DNA of 64,000 bases from Arachis hypogaea. Its lineage: Eukaryota > Streptophyta > Magnoliopsida > Fabales > Fabaceae. The stretch lies in the NCBI RefSeq assembly GCF_003086295.3, contig NC_092045.1:26044890-26108889 (forward strand), in the 5' to 3' direction. The position numbers were made by a program, and so were the translations under genes. Positions 1-11,351 of this stretch are shown here, one piece after another. Every line of letters starts with the position of its first letter. Positions within the stretch are counted from its first letter, which is position 1. The notes beneath the pieces are model-generated. The model was not told where the DNA came from. It saw nothing but the letters and a program-made list of their open reading frames with translations, and searched no databases.

Positions 1-2006
1 ATTAACATTGACTTATGACTCGAGTATAAGGATTTGAATATTAGGGTGTTACATAGGTCATTAGGGTTCAGATGTCACCGTCACTCACACTTTAGTTCCT
101 AAATTCCAGACCCTCAACTTCGCTCTTCAGTTCTTCTCTAAGCCTCTAAGGACAACCGCTTTTACTCAGCTGCACTAGACCATCCGTCACAGCTCGCCCG
201 TCCCTGCAATCGGTCGGCGTCGTCACAACCACCGAGCTCACCTCTTCAACTCGTCTCCAAGAACCACAACCTCTACTCAACTGCTTTGGTCACTTCGCCG
301 CTGTCCGTCACTGAGCTCACGTTGACATCGCTCTCACTTCTCTCCTCACCATCACTGTCCTCGCTGGCTCACCTCTCCCTCATCGTCTCTCTGCTAACTG
401 GTAAGGACTCCTCTCTAGTTCGCTTCTTCAGTTTTTATTTTAAGTTAATTTTGTATGATTTATTTTTTATGTTAAAATAGTTAAACTAAATTCATAATAT
501 TACTTATGATTGTTGTTGATGGTTGATAATCTAATTTTGTGTTGTTGATGGTTGATTTTGGGATGTTAATTGTTGATACTTTGATTTTTGATTTTGTGTT
601 GTTGATGTTTTGATTGTGTGCATTCTAATTTTTTATTTTGTATTGTTGATGCTTTAATTTTGTTAAACTAGACTCATAATATTATTTATTCAAACAAGCA
701 AAACATTTATTTCATCTGCAATATTTTTCTTTTTATTTAAATGCAACCTGCAGCTTTGAATTATGCTACTGTTCAGTTATAAATGAATAAAGCAAAATAT
801 ATGATGCATTCGTGCTAAACTCTTTTTTCAATTTCTTAAGAAATGTTACTTGAAACCACACTTCAAAAAAAAGGTGGTGTGCCCCCATTTTTATTAATAT
901 TAAATTAATATTATTTGTTATCTTGCAAAAATAATTTTGTTGTGCATACAAATAGATATAGTAGCACCATGAATGAATGATAATGAATTGATGATGTGAT
1001 GAATGACTCACTTCCAAGTTGCCTTACAGTGATTTCGCTCAAACTCACATGTCAGCCCCTAGAGATTTATATTGACTAAGATAAGTCCCTCCTTTGATGA
1101 ATGGCTGAAGTTTCCGGCTGCCGTGGACCAACTCTAATTTCAATTTTTAATTTAGTTTAGACCACGTTCCTTAACAACTAACTAGCAAATTAGTTAAACA
1201 AGAATGAACAACCACCCTAATTTGTTTTTGGCTTTACTTTTAAAAAGATTGACTAGGAACTTGGAACTTGGAACCAGTTTTGTAGAGTTTGCACTTAGTC
1301 TTTCAGTATAATTGAGAAATTTTTGTTGGGTTAACACTTGATTAGTTGTGGTTAATAGGTAAAGAGCGGTGAAATTGGTTAATAGGACTCATTTTTTTAT
1401 ATATTCTTAGCATAAGGCATTACTAAGATTGATTTTTTTATTTATTATTTTACAGAGTTAGAGTTAGAATAAATATTTCTCTATAATTATATAGTGATTT
1501 TTAACTACATCATCATTAGAGTTATTTTATTGGTTGACCATGAAAACTATACCTATGCAAATTGTTCAATTCTAAAATAAGTGTTGGTTGCTTCTATTTT
1601 TGTTTATCTTTGCTTTGGAATTTTAATTTGGTGTTGCTTTCTTCTCAATGGTATTGTTGTTACTTCTAAAAAATTATTTTACCTTTTTTTTTTGAAAAAT
1701 GGTGCCAAGTTATTTGGTAAAACTTTGTGTTTACTAATCATAATGCTGAACTTAACTAGTTTATATGCTGTGTTTTCAATATAAGTTTGTTAAATGGTGG
1801 AAGAACAAAAATAATGATTGAAGACTCTTTTGATGTAATTTCTTTATTATGCTGTTAAATTTGTAGTGATTAAACATTAATTTTTTTAATTTCAAGTTAT
1901 TTGACATTGTATGAATCTTATATTTGTATTTTAATTTAGTTATAAATTTTAAGTTTTTATCTTAATTTATATATGAATATGTAAAAATTAAAATGTTATT
2001 TAATTT
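1..2006. other. intergenic spacer, no supported gene
   Basis: AT-rich DNA with no convincing coding region. The first 400 bases are C-rich and less AT-rich than the rest and end in a possible splice donor (CTAACTG then GTAAGG near 401-406), so they could be a 5' exon or UTR of a gene or transposon lying to the left. The 64-codon frame at 286-480 is serine/leucine-rich and resembles no family I know. Confidence 0.4.
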
Positions 2007-2009
2007 TTA

Positions 2010-2309
2010 GAGTAAATACCTTTTTCAGCTCCCGTCCTTTTTGAAAATTGATAAGACATCCCATAACCTTTAAAAAATGACAAATCGGCCCCAATCTATT
2101 TCTTCCGTTTGACATATCGACCCTTCTGTGGCCAATATACAGGGGTTGATGTGTCTAACGGAAGAAATTGACAAGGGCCGACTTGTCTAACGAAAAGGTC
2201 GATGTGTCTAACAGAAGAAATAGACAGGGGCTGATTTATCATTTTTTAAATGTTGAGGGGCGACTTGTCAATTTTCAAAAAGGATAGGGGACAAGAAGGG
2301 TATTTACTC
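2010..2309. mobile_element. Mutator-type fold-back MITE, about 300 bp
   Basis: The segment starts GAGTAAATACC and ends with its inverse GGTATTTACTC, and the two arms stay complementary with mismatches for more than 100 bases, so the whole unit could fold into one long hairpin. The flanking 9-mers (2001-2009 and 2310-2318) match at 7 of 9 positions, as expected for an old Mutator-type target duplication. The terminal GAGTAAATACC is shared with the long-TIR element at 17231-19035, which suggests one MULE family. It has no coding capacity. Superfamily assignment is inference from TIR and duplication length. Confidence 0.7.
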
Positions 2310-4582
2310 TAACTTTTTTAGAGAAGGGTAGGAGCGGGACGGGTAGGGGCGGGACGGATTATGGTAGAGCAGCCTACTACCCAACCCACAAGTAGGTATG
2401 GGGTGGGTAGTAGTGGAGTGTAAGGACGGCAGGACGAGATCGGATATGACAAAAATCCACCCCTATCCGCCCACTGTCATCCCTAATTGATATATCTAAA
2501 ACTTCTTAGTTTAATGACAAAAAGTTGCTTACTCCAATAATAAAAATTATTTAAACTAACTATTTAAATAGTAAAAATTTTGATAATTTTATTTATATTT
2601 AAAAAAATGAGATTTAGTTTGGTAATTAATTAGTTGATTAAATTTAAAAAATTATATTATCAGTGTTTATTAATTTTTTTTATTGAGTTAATTTATTTAC
2701 TTATTTTTTAGTTTTATATTAAATCAAATTTAATAAAATAAATATTGTTACACGTTAAATTTAATAAAAAAATTATTTTAACATGAATCTTAAAATAAAA
2801 TTTTATAAATTTTTGTCGACAAATATATAATTATATTGGGGCAAATATATTGATTTATATAGAATCATTACTTTTTTTTCTTAAATTTATAGTGGGAGCA
2901 AGTACCCCTTCCTCCTAAACTTGGGTTTGTCCCTCGGAATAGATACAACTTTTCAGAAAAAGAGTGGGTTCAACCTGAAAATTACTTAGCGCTCGTGTCG
3001 AATTGTATGATATGCTTGAATTATTACGGCAAATAATAAAAAATTGCAATAAGACAGATGAAACTTTCAAATTGAAATTGAAAGAAAGCAAAATTGGTTT
3101 GAAGAACAAAAGTAAAAATAAAATACGTAAAGCAAATAATGAAAAGAAAAAAATAAATAAAAAGAAAAGAAAAAATAAAATAAAAAAAAATAAATAAAAG
3201 TTGACTTCCAACACTCACATGCACTTATACTTCATGATCTTCCGTTGCATCACTGGACTGGAAATTTTGGTAGAGACTTATCTGTGATGATTTAGTATTT
3301 TTAAAAAAAGTCCTAGAATCTTGGCCTATATGATCTTAATTCTTCCTTTTATTCAGCCATGATCTTATCTTGACCATGAAGAATCTTGATTCCTAAGTTT
3401 TGACACACATGTCTTTCTTGATCTTTAAGTCTCACGTTTCTTCAACTTGCTCCTCAAATTTCGCACTCATGTCCTCCACTAAACTTGAGGTTGAGTAGCA
3501 AGACTTGATGCTCAAGAAAAGACAATAATTACCTTTCGACTTTGACTTTCTTCAACTTTAGCTTATCCTTCTCTACTTTTATAGTCGAAACACTGCTTTT
3601 GTAGTCAAAATTATTGGCAGTCAAAATCATTGGCATTCAAAAATGCCTTCTTGTCGGAAAAATTCATTTCTTGCACTAACAAAAAGATTACTTAGATCAC
3701 CACTTATTGCAAGTTCATATGCGTATTTGTTCACATATCTTAAATCCAGGATAAAAGGCACAACCCATTATATATTAAAGAATAAATTTTTTGTCATTAA
3801 GTATTTGTTCGAAAGATAAAGTATTTTTTATAATTTATAATATTTTAATTGATCTTCAATAATTTAAGTAATTTGTTTAATCTGTTGATATATTAAAGAC
3901 TGCTTAATCTTGTAACAGAAAATTGCTTAGTCTAATAATAAAAATTATTTAAATTAATTATTTAAATAGTTAAAGAATGGTTAAAAAATTTTAAATTGGA
4001 AAAGATATATTATTTTTCGAATAAATAGTCAAAAATAAAAAATATTTATTTTATATTAAAAATAAAATATTAAATTAGTGTATTGTTTATATATTTTTTT
4101 AAATAATTAAAATTAAGTTAATTCTTAGAATGAATTTATAGCTTAATTGTAAAAGTAATTAGTGCATAAAAAAATAAATACTTCTTTTTGTTCTTAATTA
4201 CTTATTCAAAAAAATAAAGTAATTCTTTACTATTCGAAATTTTTAATTGGTCTATAATTATTTAGGTAATTGATCTAAGCAGATTTAGTTGTAGATCTAT
4301 ATAATTAATAACACATCAGCAGATTATTATCACATCAGCAGATTATTATTTATAAGAATAATATAGGTCAATTACTTAAATAATTAAAAATGACTGATTA
4401 AAAATTTTCAAGTTGTGAAAGATCGTAACCTTTATTCTTTAAAAAGGAATAATTATTCTCCCTATATAAATCTTTTTTGATAGAAGTTTATATAAATCAT
4501 TTACATTACGCGCGTACATTCTTTTTTTACCACTGCTGCATGTTTTTCGTTATTTTTCTATTTCGTTGTCATCGTCATCAAC
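2310..4582. other. intergenic spacer, AT-rich, no supported gene
   Basis: Contains a G-rich block near 2320-2485 ending in a sequence like the terminal part of hAT elements (CTGTCATCCCTA), but no matching left end was found. A lysine-rich frame near 3003-3197 and its opposite-strand shadows are low-complexity AT tracts. A 19-bp direct duplication (CACATCAGCAGATTATTAT) sits near 4312-4349. Nothing else is supportable. Confidence 0.4.
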
Positions 4583-4587
4583 ACCAC
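4583..4587. repeat. target site duplication ACCAC, left of E1
   Basis: Five bases immediately before the 5' LTR, repeated exactly at 13459-13463 immediately after the 3' LTR. A 5-bp duplication is what LTR-element integrases make. Confidence 0.9.
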
Positions 4588-4942
4588 TGATGACAAGTCA
4601 TCATATACCCATTTTTCAAGCTAATTTCATTTGTTTTGTTAGCATTTATGCACTTTCTTGCTTCTTAAGTAAGTGATTTGGAGTGAAAATGCATAACTTC
4701 TTTAAATCAAGCAACCACCATGAAATTAATGTTAATCCATGAGGTTTAAGCTAATTTTAATTGAATTTTAATTGATTTATAAGCCTCTTGAATTTAGTGA
4801 TACTTGGAGTGGTTGTTTTGGTTGATTGTAGGTGAAGAAAAGAAAAGAAAAGGAAAAGCGTGGCCTAAGAAGTGTAGCTCAAGGAAAGGAAAGCGTGGCC
4901 AAAGCAATAGGAAGCGTGCCGCATGCAAGGGGGAGGCAAACA

Positions 4943-5670
4943 TTGCCCTCCACAAGGGCAGACTGCCCTCTAGGAGGGCAACATAAAGGAACCAACCAAG
5001 GAAGGCAACTCTGCCCTGCCCACTACAAGGGCAGAGCACAAAAATGTGCCTTGGAATCAAGAAGGAGAGAACCTTGCCCTGCCCTCCACAAGGGCAGTAT
5101 CGGGCTCACCAAGGAAGAAATTCAAAGGAAAAATGTCACCCATGCATGCCACAAGACTCGAACACGGACCAAGGAAGAAGCCAAGAACTAAGGTTGAGTG
5201 CCATGCCAAGAAACCAAGCAAATTAATAGAACGTGTGCCACAGCCGTGTTTCGAACACGGGACAGCAAAGTGGAAACACTGCCCTGCCCTCCGCGAGGGC
5301 AGGGCAGAATTTGGATTGGTGCACAAATCTGGCGCACCACACACAAATCTGGCGCACCAATTCTCTCCTGGCAGCACCAGCGTGCATCGAAGCTCGACCC
5401 TGGCAGCACCAAAATTTCCTGCCCTGCCCTCCGCGAGGGCAGGGCAGCATCCCATGCACCAAGGAAAATTTCTGGCGCACCAATTTCTGAGTCTGGCGCA
5501 CCAATTCTTGATTCTGGCAGCACCGTGGCACGTTCTGGCGCACCAACTTTTCCTGCCCTGCCCTTGGCGCGGGCAGGGCAGCATTTCACACACCAAGGCC
5601 GCACCAGCTTGCACCACGCCCGCACCACAACGCACCAAATCCTGCCCTGCCCTCCACAAGGGCAGGGCAG
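4943..5670. repeat. array of GC-rich palindromes in E1 5' LTR
   Basis: Four nearly perfect 29-base inverted repeats occur at 5279-5307, 5419-5447, 5553-5581 and 5642-5670. Each is built as CTGCCCTGCCCT, a 5-base centre, then AGGGCAGGGCAG or a near variant. Weaker copies lie near 4943-4982, 5014-5036 and 5082-5097. Between them a second motif, CTGGCGCACCA or CTGGCAGCACCA, recurs about eight times. The array lies upstream of the TATA box, so in the U3 part of the LTR. It is repeated in the 3' LTR. Confidence 0.85.
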
Positions 5671-5784
5671 CCTCCTGGAAGCAACTTTTCATGGGCCAAA
5701 AATTCAAATTAAAACCCCATTTTAATTCATTTTTTCACCAAATAAAAAGCCCATCCAAATCCCAAAATCCAAGAATAGAAAGTG

Positions 5785-5792
5785 TATAAATA
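5785..5792 (+). promoter_or_regulatory. E1 LTR TATA box
   Basis: TATAAATA inside the 5' LTR, about 900 bases before the LTR end, followed by a C/T-rich leader. The copy in the 3' LTR is at 12549-12556. Probable pol II promoter of the element; the start site itself cannot be read from sequence. Confidence 0.6.
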
Positions 5793-6700
5793 GAAGCTAG
5801 TTTGATGTAATTAAGAAACTTTTAGACTTACCTTTGGCTTTGCTTTTAAATTTTGCACTTTCTTTGAGCTTTGAATTTCTTGTAATTGTTCTTGAGAGAC
5901 TTGACCGAGAGCTTAGAGGATTAAGGGAGAATTGACTGATCTCCTTCCTCATTCTTACTCGGGCAATTCTACTCTTCTGTTTCTGAGTTTTGGGTGTGTG
6001 AAATTGAGGAAATTCTGTCTCAATTCCCATCTAAAGTCTCTTTAAACCCTTTTCTGCATAATTGAATTTGATTTCTGTTCTTCTACTGCTTCTTCTTAAA
6101 TTTTCTGTCAATTGCTTTGATAACTTGGATCTGGGAAGGAAATTGGGTTTTAGGCTCTGCTACCTAAGCTCTTGAGTCCTGAGATCACAATTTACTTGGG
6201 TTCTTCTGTGAACCTTGCTGCATTTTACTTTAATTTCTGTTTAAGCTCTCATTGCTTCTAATTCAATTCCTGTTCTGTTAATTATGTCAATTCAATTCTT
6301 CTTTGTTTATGTTGTGCAATCCCAGTCCTCAATTCCCTTTTATATTCAAGCCATTTATCTTTCTTGCCATTTAAGTTACTGCAATTTACATTTCTTGCAC
6401 TTTAAGTTTCAGTCATTTGCTTTCTTGTTCTTTAAGATTCTGCAAATTTACTTTCCTGTTCTTTACTTTACTGCACTTTTCCCTTCCCCCTTTACATTTA
6501 CTGTCATTTACTTCCTGTTAAACACAAATCACTCAACCAAAACTTGATTCGCTTGACTAAATCAACCACTAAACTAAAATTGCTCAATCCTTCAATCCCT
6601 GTGGGATCGACCTCACTCATGTGAGTTATTATTACTTGATGCGACCCGGTACACTTGCCGGTGAGTTTTGTGTTGGATCGTTTTCCACACATCAAGTTTT

Positions 6701-6718
6701 TGGCGCCGTTGCCGGGGA
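6701..6718 (+). promoter_or_regulatory. E1 primer binding site (tRNA-Asp type)
   Basis: TGGCGCCGTTGCCGGGGA starts six bases after the 5' LTR. It is complementary to the 3' end of plant tRNA-Asp as I recall it, the primer used by many Athila/Tat-lineage elements. Confidence 0.85.
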
Positions 6719-6908
6719 TTGAAATAGATTGACAATGATTAAGTGAAGTGGAGGTCTAGATTAAGCACTTTTTCTTTTCTGTTATTCTAATTCCTACTAA
6801 CACACTAACTGTTTGAATTTTTGCTTAAAATAACTAAAACTTCATTCTAGCTATAGATTGAAGTTTCATTGGCTTTCTGAGTTTGTGTGTTTATTGTTGT
6901 GTGTTTGT

Positions 6909-9770
6909 ATGTCAGGTACAGGAAGATCTTCCCCTATCATCTCTGAAATTGATCAAAGGACTCTTCGGAGAATAAGAAGAGCTGAAAGAGGGAAGAACGT
7001 TGTTGGAGAAGAAGAATCTGAGGAGGAATTCCAAGAGATGGAAGGAGATACCAATCAACCAGGAGAAGGAGCCAACAATAATCAACAACAGAGAAGAGTC
7101 TTGGCTTCATACACGTTTGCAAATGCTAGGCATTGTGGGAGTAGCATTCTTCCTCCCAATGTCAATGCAAACAATTTTGAACTCAAGCCACAACTCATCA
7201 CTCTGGTTCAAAACAATTGTTCTTTTGGAGGAGGGCCTTTGGAGGATCCAAATCAACATCTGTCCACCTTCTTGAGAATCTGTGACACGGTGAAAACCAA
7301 TGGTGTACCTCCTGATAGCTACAAGTTGCTGCTCTTCCCATTTTCTCTTAGAGATAAAGCCACTCAATGGCTAGAGACCTTTCCAAAAGAAAGCATCAAC
7401 ACTTGGGATGACTTGGTGAGCAAGTTTCTTGCCAAATTTTATCCCCCTCAAAGAATCCTAAGGTTGAAGACTGATGTTCAAACGTTCACTCAATTGGAGG
7501 CTGAGAACTTATATGAAGCATGGGAAAGATATAAGGCTTTATTGAGGAAATGTCCACCAGAGATGTTCACTGAGTGGGACAAGTTATAGAACTTCTATGA
7601 GGGACTCACTCTTAAAGCTCAAGAAGCTCTTGATCATTCTGCCGGAGGCTCATTACAACTCATGAAGACCACAGAGGAAGCTCAAAACCTCATTGATATG
7701 GTGGCCAACAACCAATATTTCTTTGCTCATCAAAGACAACGCCAACCATCACAGAGAAGAGGAGTAATGGAGTTGGAAGGAGTGGATTCAATTTTAGCTC
7801 AAAACAAGATGATGCAGCAGCAGATTCAACAACAGTTTGAGCAAATGGCCAAAAGAATTGATGGCTTGCAAGTGGCAGCAGTGAGCACCACAAGCCAACC
7901 ACCAACCACTTGGGTGCAAAATGAAGAAACTCAAGAGGAGCAACAGCAAGAGCAAGTCCAATACATGCACAACCAAAATCCTGGAACAAATGAAGTCTAT
8001 GGGGATACTTACAATCCATCTTGGAAGAACCATCCCAACCTCAGATGGGGAGACAACCATAATCAAAACCAACAACCATGGCAAAAAAACACAGGCCAGA
8101 ACAATTGGAAGAACACAAACCATAACCCCCAGCCAAACACTAACCAAAATACATATAGAAAACCACAAAATAACTACCCCAACTCTAACCATTATCCACC
8201 CAACAACCACCCAACAAATCAAAACACCTATCATCATCCATCAACACCCCAAAATCAACCAATTACACAAGAATCCCAGAGGATTACCAATCTAGAGCTG
8301 CTCATGGAGAAACTGATGAAGAACCAAGAATTGACAACAAAGAACCAAGAAGCCTCCATGAAGAACCTAGAGAGGCAGATTGGATAAATCTCCAAACAGA
8401 TTTCTGTTGAGAAGCCATCAAGTTCACTACCTAGTGATACCATTCCCAACCCAAAGGAAGAATGCAAAGTCGTGCAACTAAGAAGTGGAAAAGTGTTAAC
8501 AGAGGGTAACCAAGGAGCAACCAAGCATAATGACACTGAGCCAACAAAGAATGATGAATCCATCAACAAGGACATGATGACCAAGAATGTCCCAGGAGAA
8601 CTCACAGAAGAGAACAACAAACCACAGAATTTGAAGAAAGGAAAGCAAATCATGGAAGAACCAACCCCAAGACAACATCAAGTGGAGAAGAGCCCAACAC
8701 CACCACTGCCTTATCCACAGAGATTTCACAAAGAAACAAAGGATCAGCACTTCCACAAATTCCTTGAGACTTTCAAGAAATTGGAAATCAACATACCTTT
8801 GGCAGAGGCTTTGGAGCAAATGCCTTTATATGCCAAGTTCTTAAAGGAGCTCATTAATAAGAAGAGACAGTGGAATGAAAAGGAGAATGTAATGCTCAGT
8901 GAAGAATGCAGTGCACTCATTAAAAAGGGACTCCCTCCCAAGCTTGAAGACCCTGGAGGTTTCTTCTTACCATGCACTATTGGAAACCTATTCATCAACA
9001 AGGGGATGTGCGATTTAGGAGCAAGCATAAATCTAATCCCATACTCTTTAGTGAAAAAGCTTGGCATAGAGGAAGTGATACCAACACGGATGTCCTTGGA
9101 ATTGGTGGACCAATCAATAGTATATCCTAAAGGGCTGATTGAGAACCTTTTAGTTAAGGTTGACAGGTTTATCTATCCAGCAGATTTTGTGATCCTGGAT
9201 TCTTCAGAACATGGAAATGACTCCATAATACTTGGTCGACCATTTTTGGCCACTGCTAGAGCCATTGTGGATGTAGAGCAAGGAGAGTTAACCCTCAGGA
9301 TGCATGAGGAGAGCATCACCCTGAAAGTCTTTCCAGAATTACAAAGGGATGAAGAAACAAGCAAAATGAGTGATGATCTCCTTCCAAAGCAATCAACTGA
9401 CAAGGAAGTAGAACAGAAAAACAAACAGATGCAAGAAGAAAAAGGGGTTCACAAGGAAGCAGGGGTGATAAGCAAGAAGGAAGGTATCACAACTCAAGTA
9501 ACTGTCAAGAAAGAAAGATCAACAAGAAAGAAAAAGATGAAGAGCAAGAAAAAGGCTCACAAAGGGTGGAAGAATAAGAAAATCCCAACAGAAGGATTTG
9601 CCAAAGGTGACAAGGTGCAACTAGTGTATCAACAGCAAGGAGCAGAAGATTATTACACTGTCAACCAAATACTTTCTCTTGAGCATATGGAAATTGAGCA
9701 TCAAGGCACACAGAGAAAGCTGACAGTGAGAGGTGACAAGTTGAGACATCACCAACATCAACCACCCTAA
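6909..9770 (+). pseudogene. E1 gag-protease, single frame broken by two nonsense codons
   Basis: One reading frame runs from ATG 6909 to the TAA at 9768-9770 (954 codons), interrupted only by TAG at 7587-7589 and TAA at 8385-8387. Both are single-base changes from CAG/CAA, judged from the homologous protein of element A, so the gene died recently. The N-terminal half is a retrotransposon gag capsid region (FELKPQL, LFPFSLRDKA, LYEAWERYK, then SAGGSLQL and LIDMVANNQ). A glutamine/asparagine-rich linker follows (about 7790-8280). The C-terminal part (ORF from 8472) is an aspartic protease: DLGAS with its catalytic Asp near base 9012, then the IILGRPFL strand. A lysine-rich tail ends it. The Met at 6858 is in frame but 6909 (MSGTGRSS) aligns with the start of element A's protein. 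There is no RT. Confidence 0.85.
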
Positions 9771-11351
9771 AGGGAGGTCAGTGTCAAGCTAGTGACAATA
9801 AAAGAGCGCTTGTTGGGAGGCAACCCAACCTGAGGTAGTTTCTTTTCATAGCTTTTCCAATAAAAATGTTGAGTAATTGGTGTGGATTGCAGGGAGCTAA
9901 GTTTGGTGTTGCACACTAAAACAATTTGAGGGAGAATGAAAACTTCTAAGTTTGGTGTTCCACCAAAAATATCATTTAGAAACACACTCTCACCTCTTGC
10001 ATGATTCTAGCTCCAAGCAATCAACCACATTATTCAACTGTTGAATTGTTTTCTAGCTTTAATTTCATTAACCTTTAGCAAGGATACATGGTTTCAAATA
10101 TGGTTGACTTGTTGCATCTGAGGCAGTGGCAAACAATTAAGTTTGGTGTTCCCACACCAAAGTAAATCCAGGAGCCACACTATGCATACTAACCATATAA
10201 TTAAGGGCTTGAGAAGCAAGCAACTTTGAGGATTATGCAGGACATGAGTCAACAATTGAAGACACTATGCATCTTAACTCAAAGAGAACACAACAGAAGG
10301 AAGAATCAAAGGGCTGCAACTTCAAAGGCTGTATCTGAACTTAATCCTTGCTGCTGTGTGATATTTTGAATTTGGAAACCATTGCATGTCTTGCTAAAGT
10401 GTTTATCTAGTTGCAAGTGAAATTGTTTGCTAAAAATGATAAGTCTGCACAATGCTTGTATCCATCACGTAGCTTGAAAATTGCTTTGTTTCCCATATGC
10501 TTAAATAAAAGAGTTTGGTTTGAATTGAAAAGTGAAATATCCAATGTTGCATAAGTATGAATGGAAGTTGGTGGTGGTATATGTGTTTGATTAAATGCAT
10601 GACTCATGAAATAATTGTTGCATAATATCATTCTCATCCAATTGTGAGTTAGCTTGCTGTTACAAAGACTCTTATCAATAATGAAAAAGCCCTTGGTAAC
10701 AAAAACAGAAAGAAAAGGGAAAGAAAAAGCCAAAATGGCAAGAAAAACAAAGAATAAAGGTTGGACACCAATAGCTTGAACCTTAGGACATATGCCTGTG
10801 ATGTTCTTGTACTAAGATCTGCTTGGATGAGTAAATTCTAAGGGGTATTTCAAAACCCGGTCACTTAGATCAACTGATTTGGGATGGCCAATTGAAAATC
10901 CACAATAAAGAGCAACTTAGATACAGAACATTTAGTTATCCAAAGGGATGCTGGGCATCAATGATCCTAGGAAGAATTAGTAAGTCAAGTGTCTGTGGTG
11001 GAGAGATGTTGAGTAAAAGAAAGAAACAAATAAAGCCAAAGGCTATTACTGCAACATTTGACACCAAACCTCCAAAAGAATAATAAGCTTGTTAAGCATT
11101 GTAAGCCAAGAAAAGTTAGCAAGGGAGGAATCAAAGAGTGAGTCTTATAACAGCAAGTTTAGCAAACCTTTGATGCAAAATGTATATCATGTAACAGCAA
11201 CAATAATTGAGTTATCATTGTCTGCATAATGACCCCATAGATTAAGTTCTGCTATCTGCATAATAAGGATATGTATTCTTTTCTTATTCATTTCAATTTC
11301 TCTTGGTTTTGATGCTTGCTTGGGGACAAGCAAGATTTAAGTTTGGTGTTG
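9771..11351 (+). other. E1 3' non-coding region with conserved hairpins and AAGTTTGGTGTT repeats
   Basis: About 1.6 kb without a supportable gene. A hairpin TTGGGAGGCAACCCAA lies at 9813-9828 just after the protease stop. AAGTTTGGTGTT recurs near 9899, 9949, 10140 and 11339. A second perfect hairpin, TTGCTTGGGGACAAGCAA, lies at 11316-11333, just before the final AAGTTTGGTGTTG that abuts the 3' LTR. This position is where a polypurine tract is expected, but the tract here is T/G-rich, not purine-only. Confidence 0.7.

Larger units (their letters stand above)
4588..6694 (+). repeat. E1 5' LTR (2107 bp)
   Basis: Begins TGATGACAAG and ends CACACATCA; the same sequence with about ten substitutions recurs at 11352-13458. 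It contains a GC-rich palindrome array (4943-5670), a TATA box (TATAAATA, 5785-5792) and a pyrimidine-rich stretch downstream. Long open frames in the palindrome array on both strands are by-products of the inverted repeats, not genes. Confidence 0.95.

Noticed and set aside
286..480. 64-codon Ser/Leu-rich frame
   Set aside because: No family, no conserved context; more likely leader or UTR sequence.
2320..2485. hAT element end (CTGTCATCCCTA)
   Set aside because: Only one end is visible; no matching left terminus or duplication, so not called as an element.
3003..3197. Lysine-rich 64-codon frame
   Set aside because: AT-rich low complexity; shadow frames exist on the other strand.
5046..5789. 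247-codon open frame and several overlapping frames of 100-216 codons on both strands, repeated at 11810-12553
   Set aside because: They run through the palindrome array in the E1 LTR; symmetric GC-rich repeats suppress stops on both strands. No known domain.
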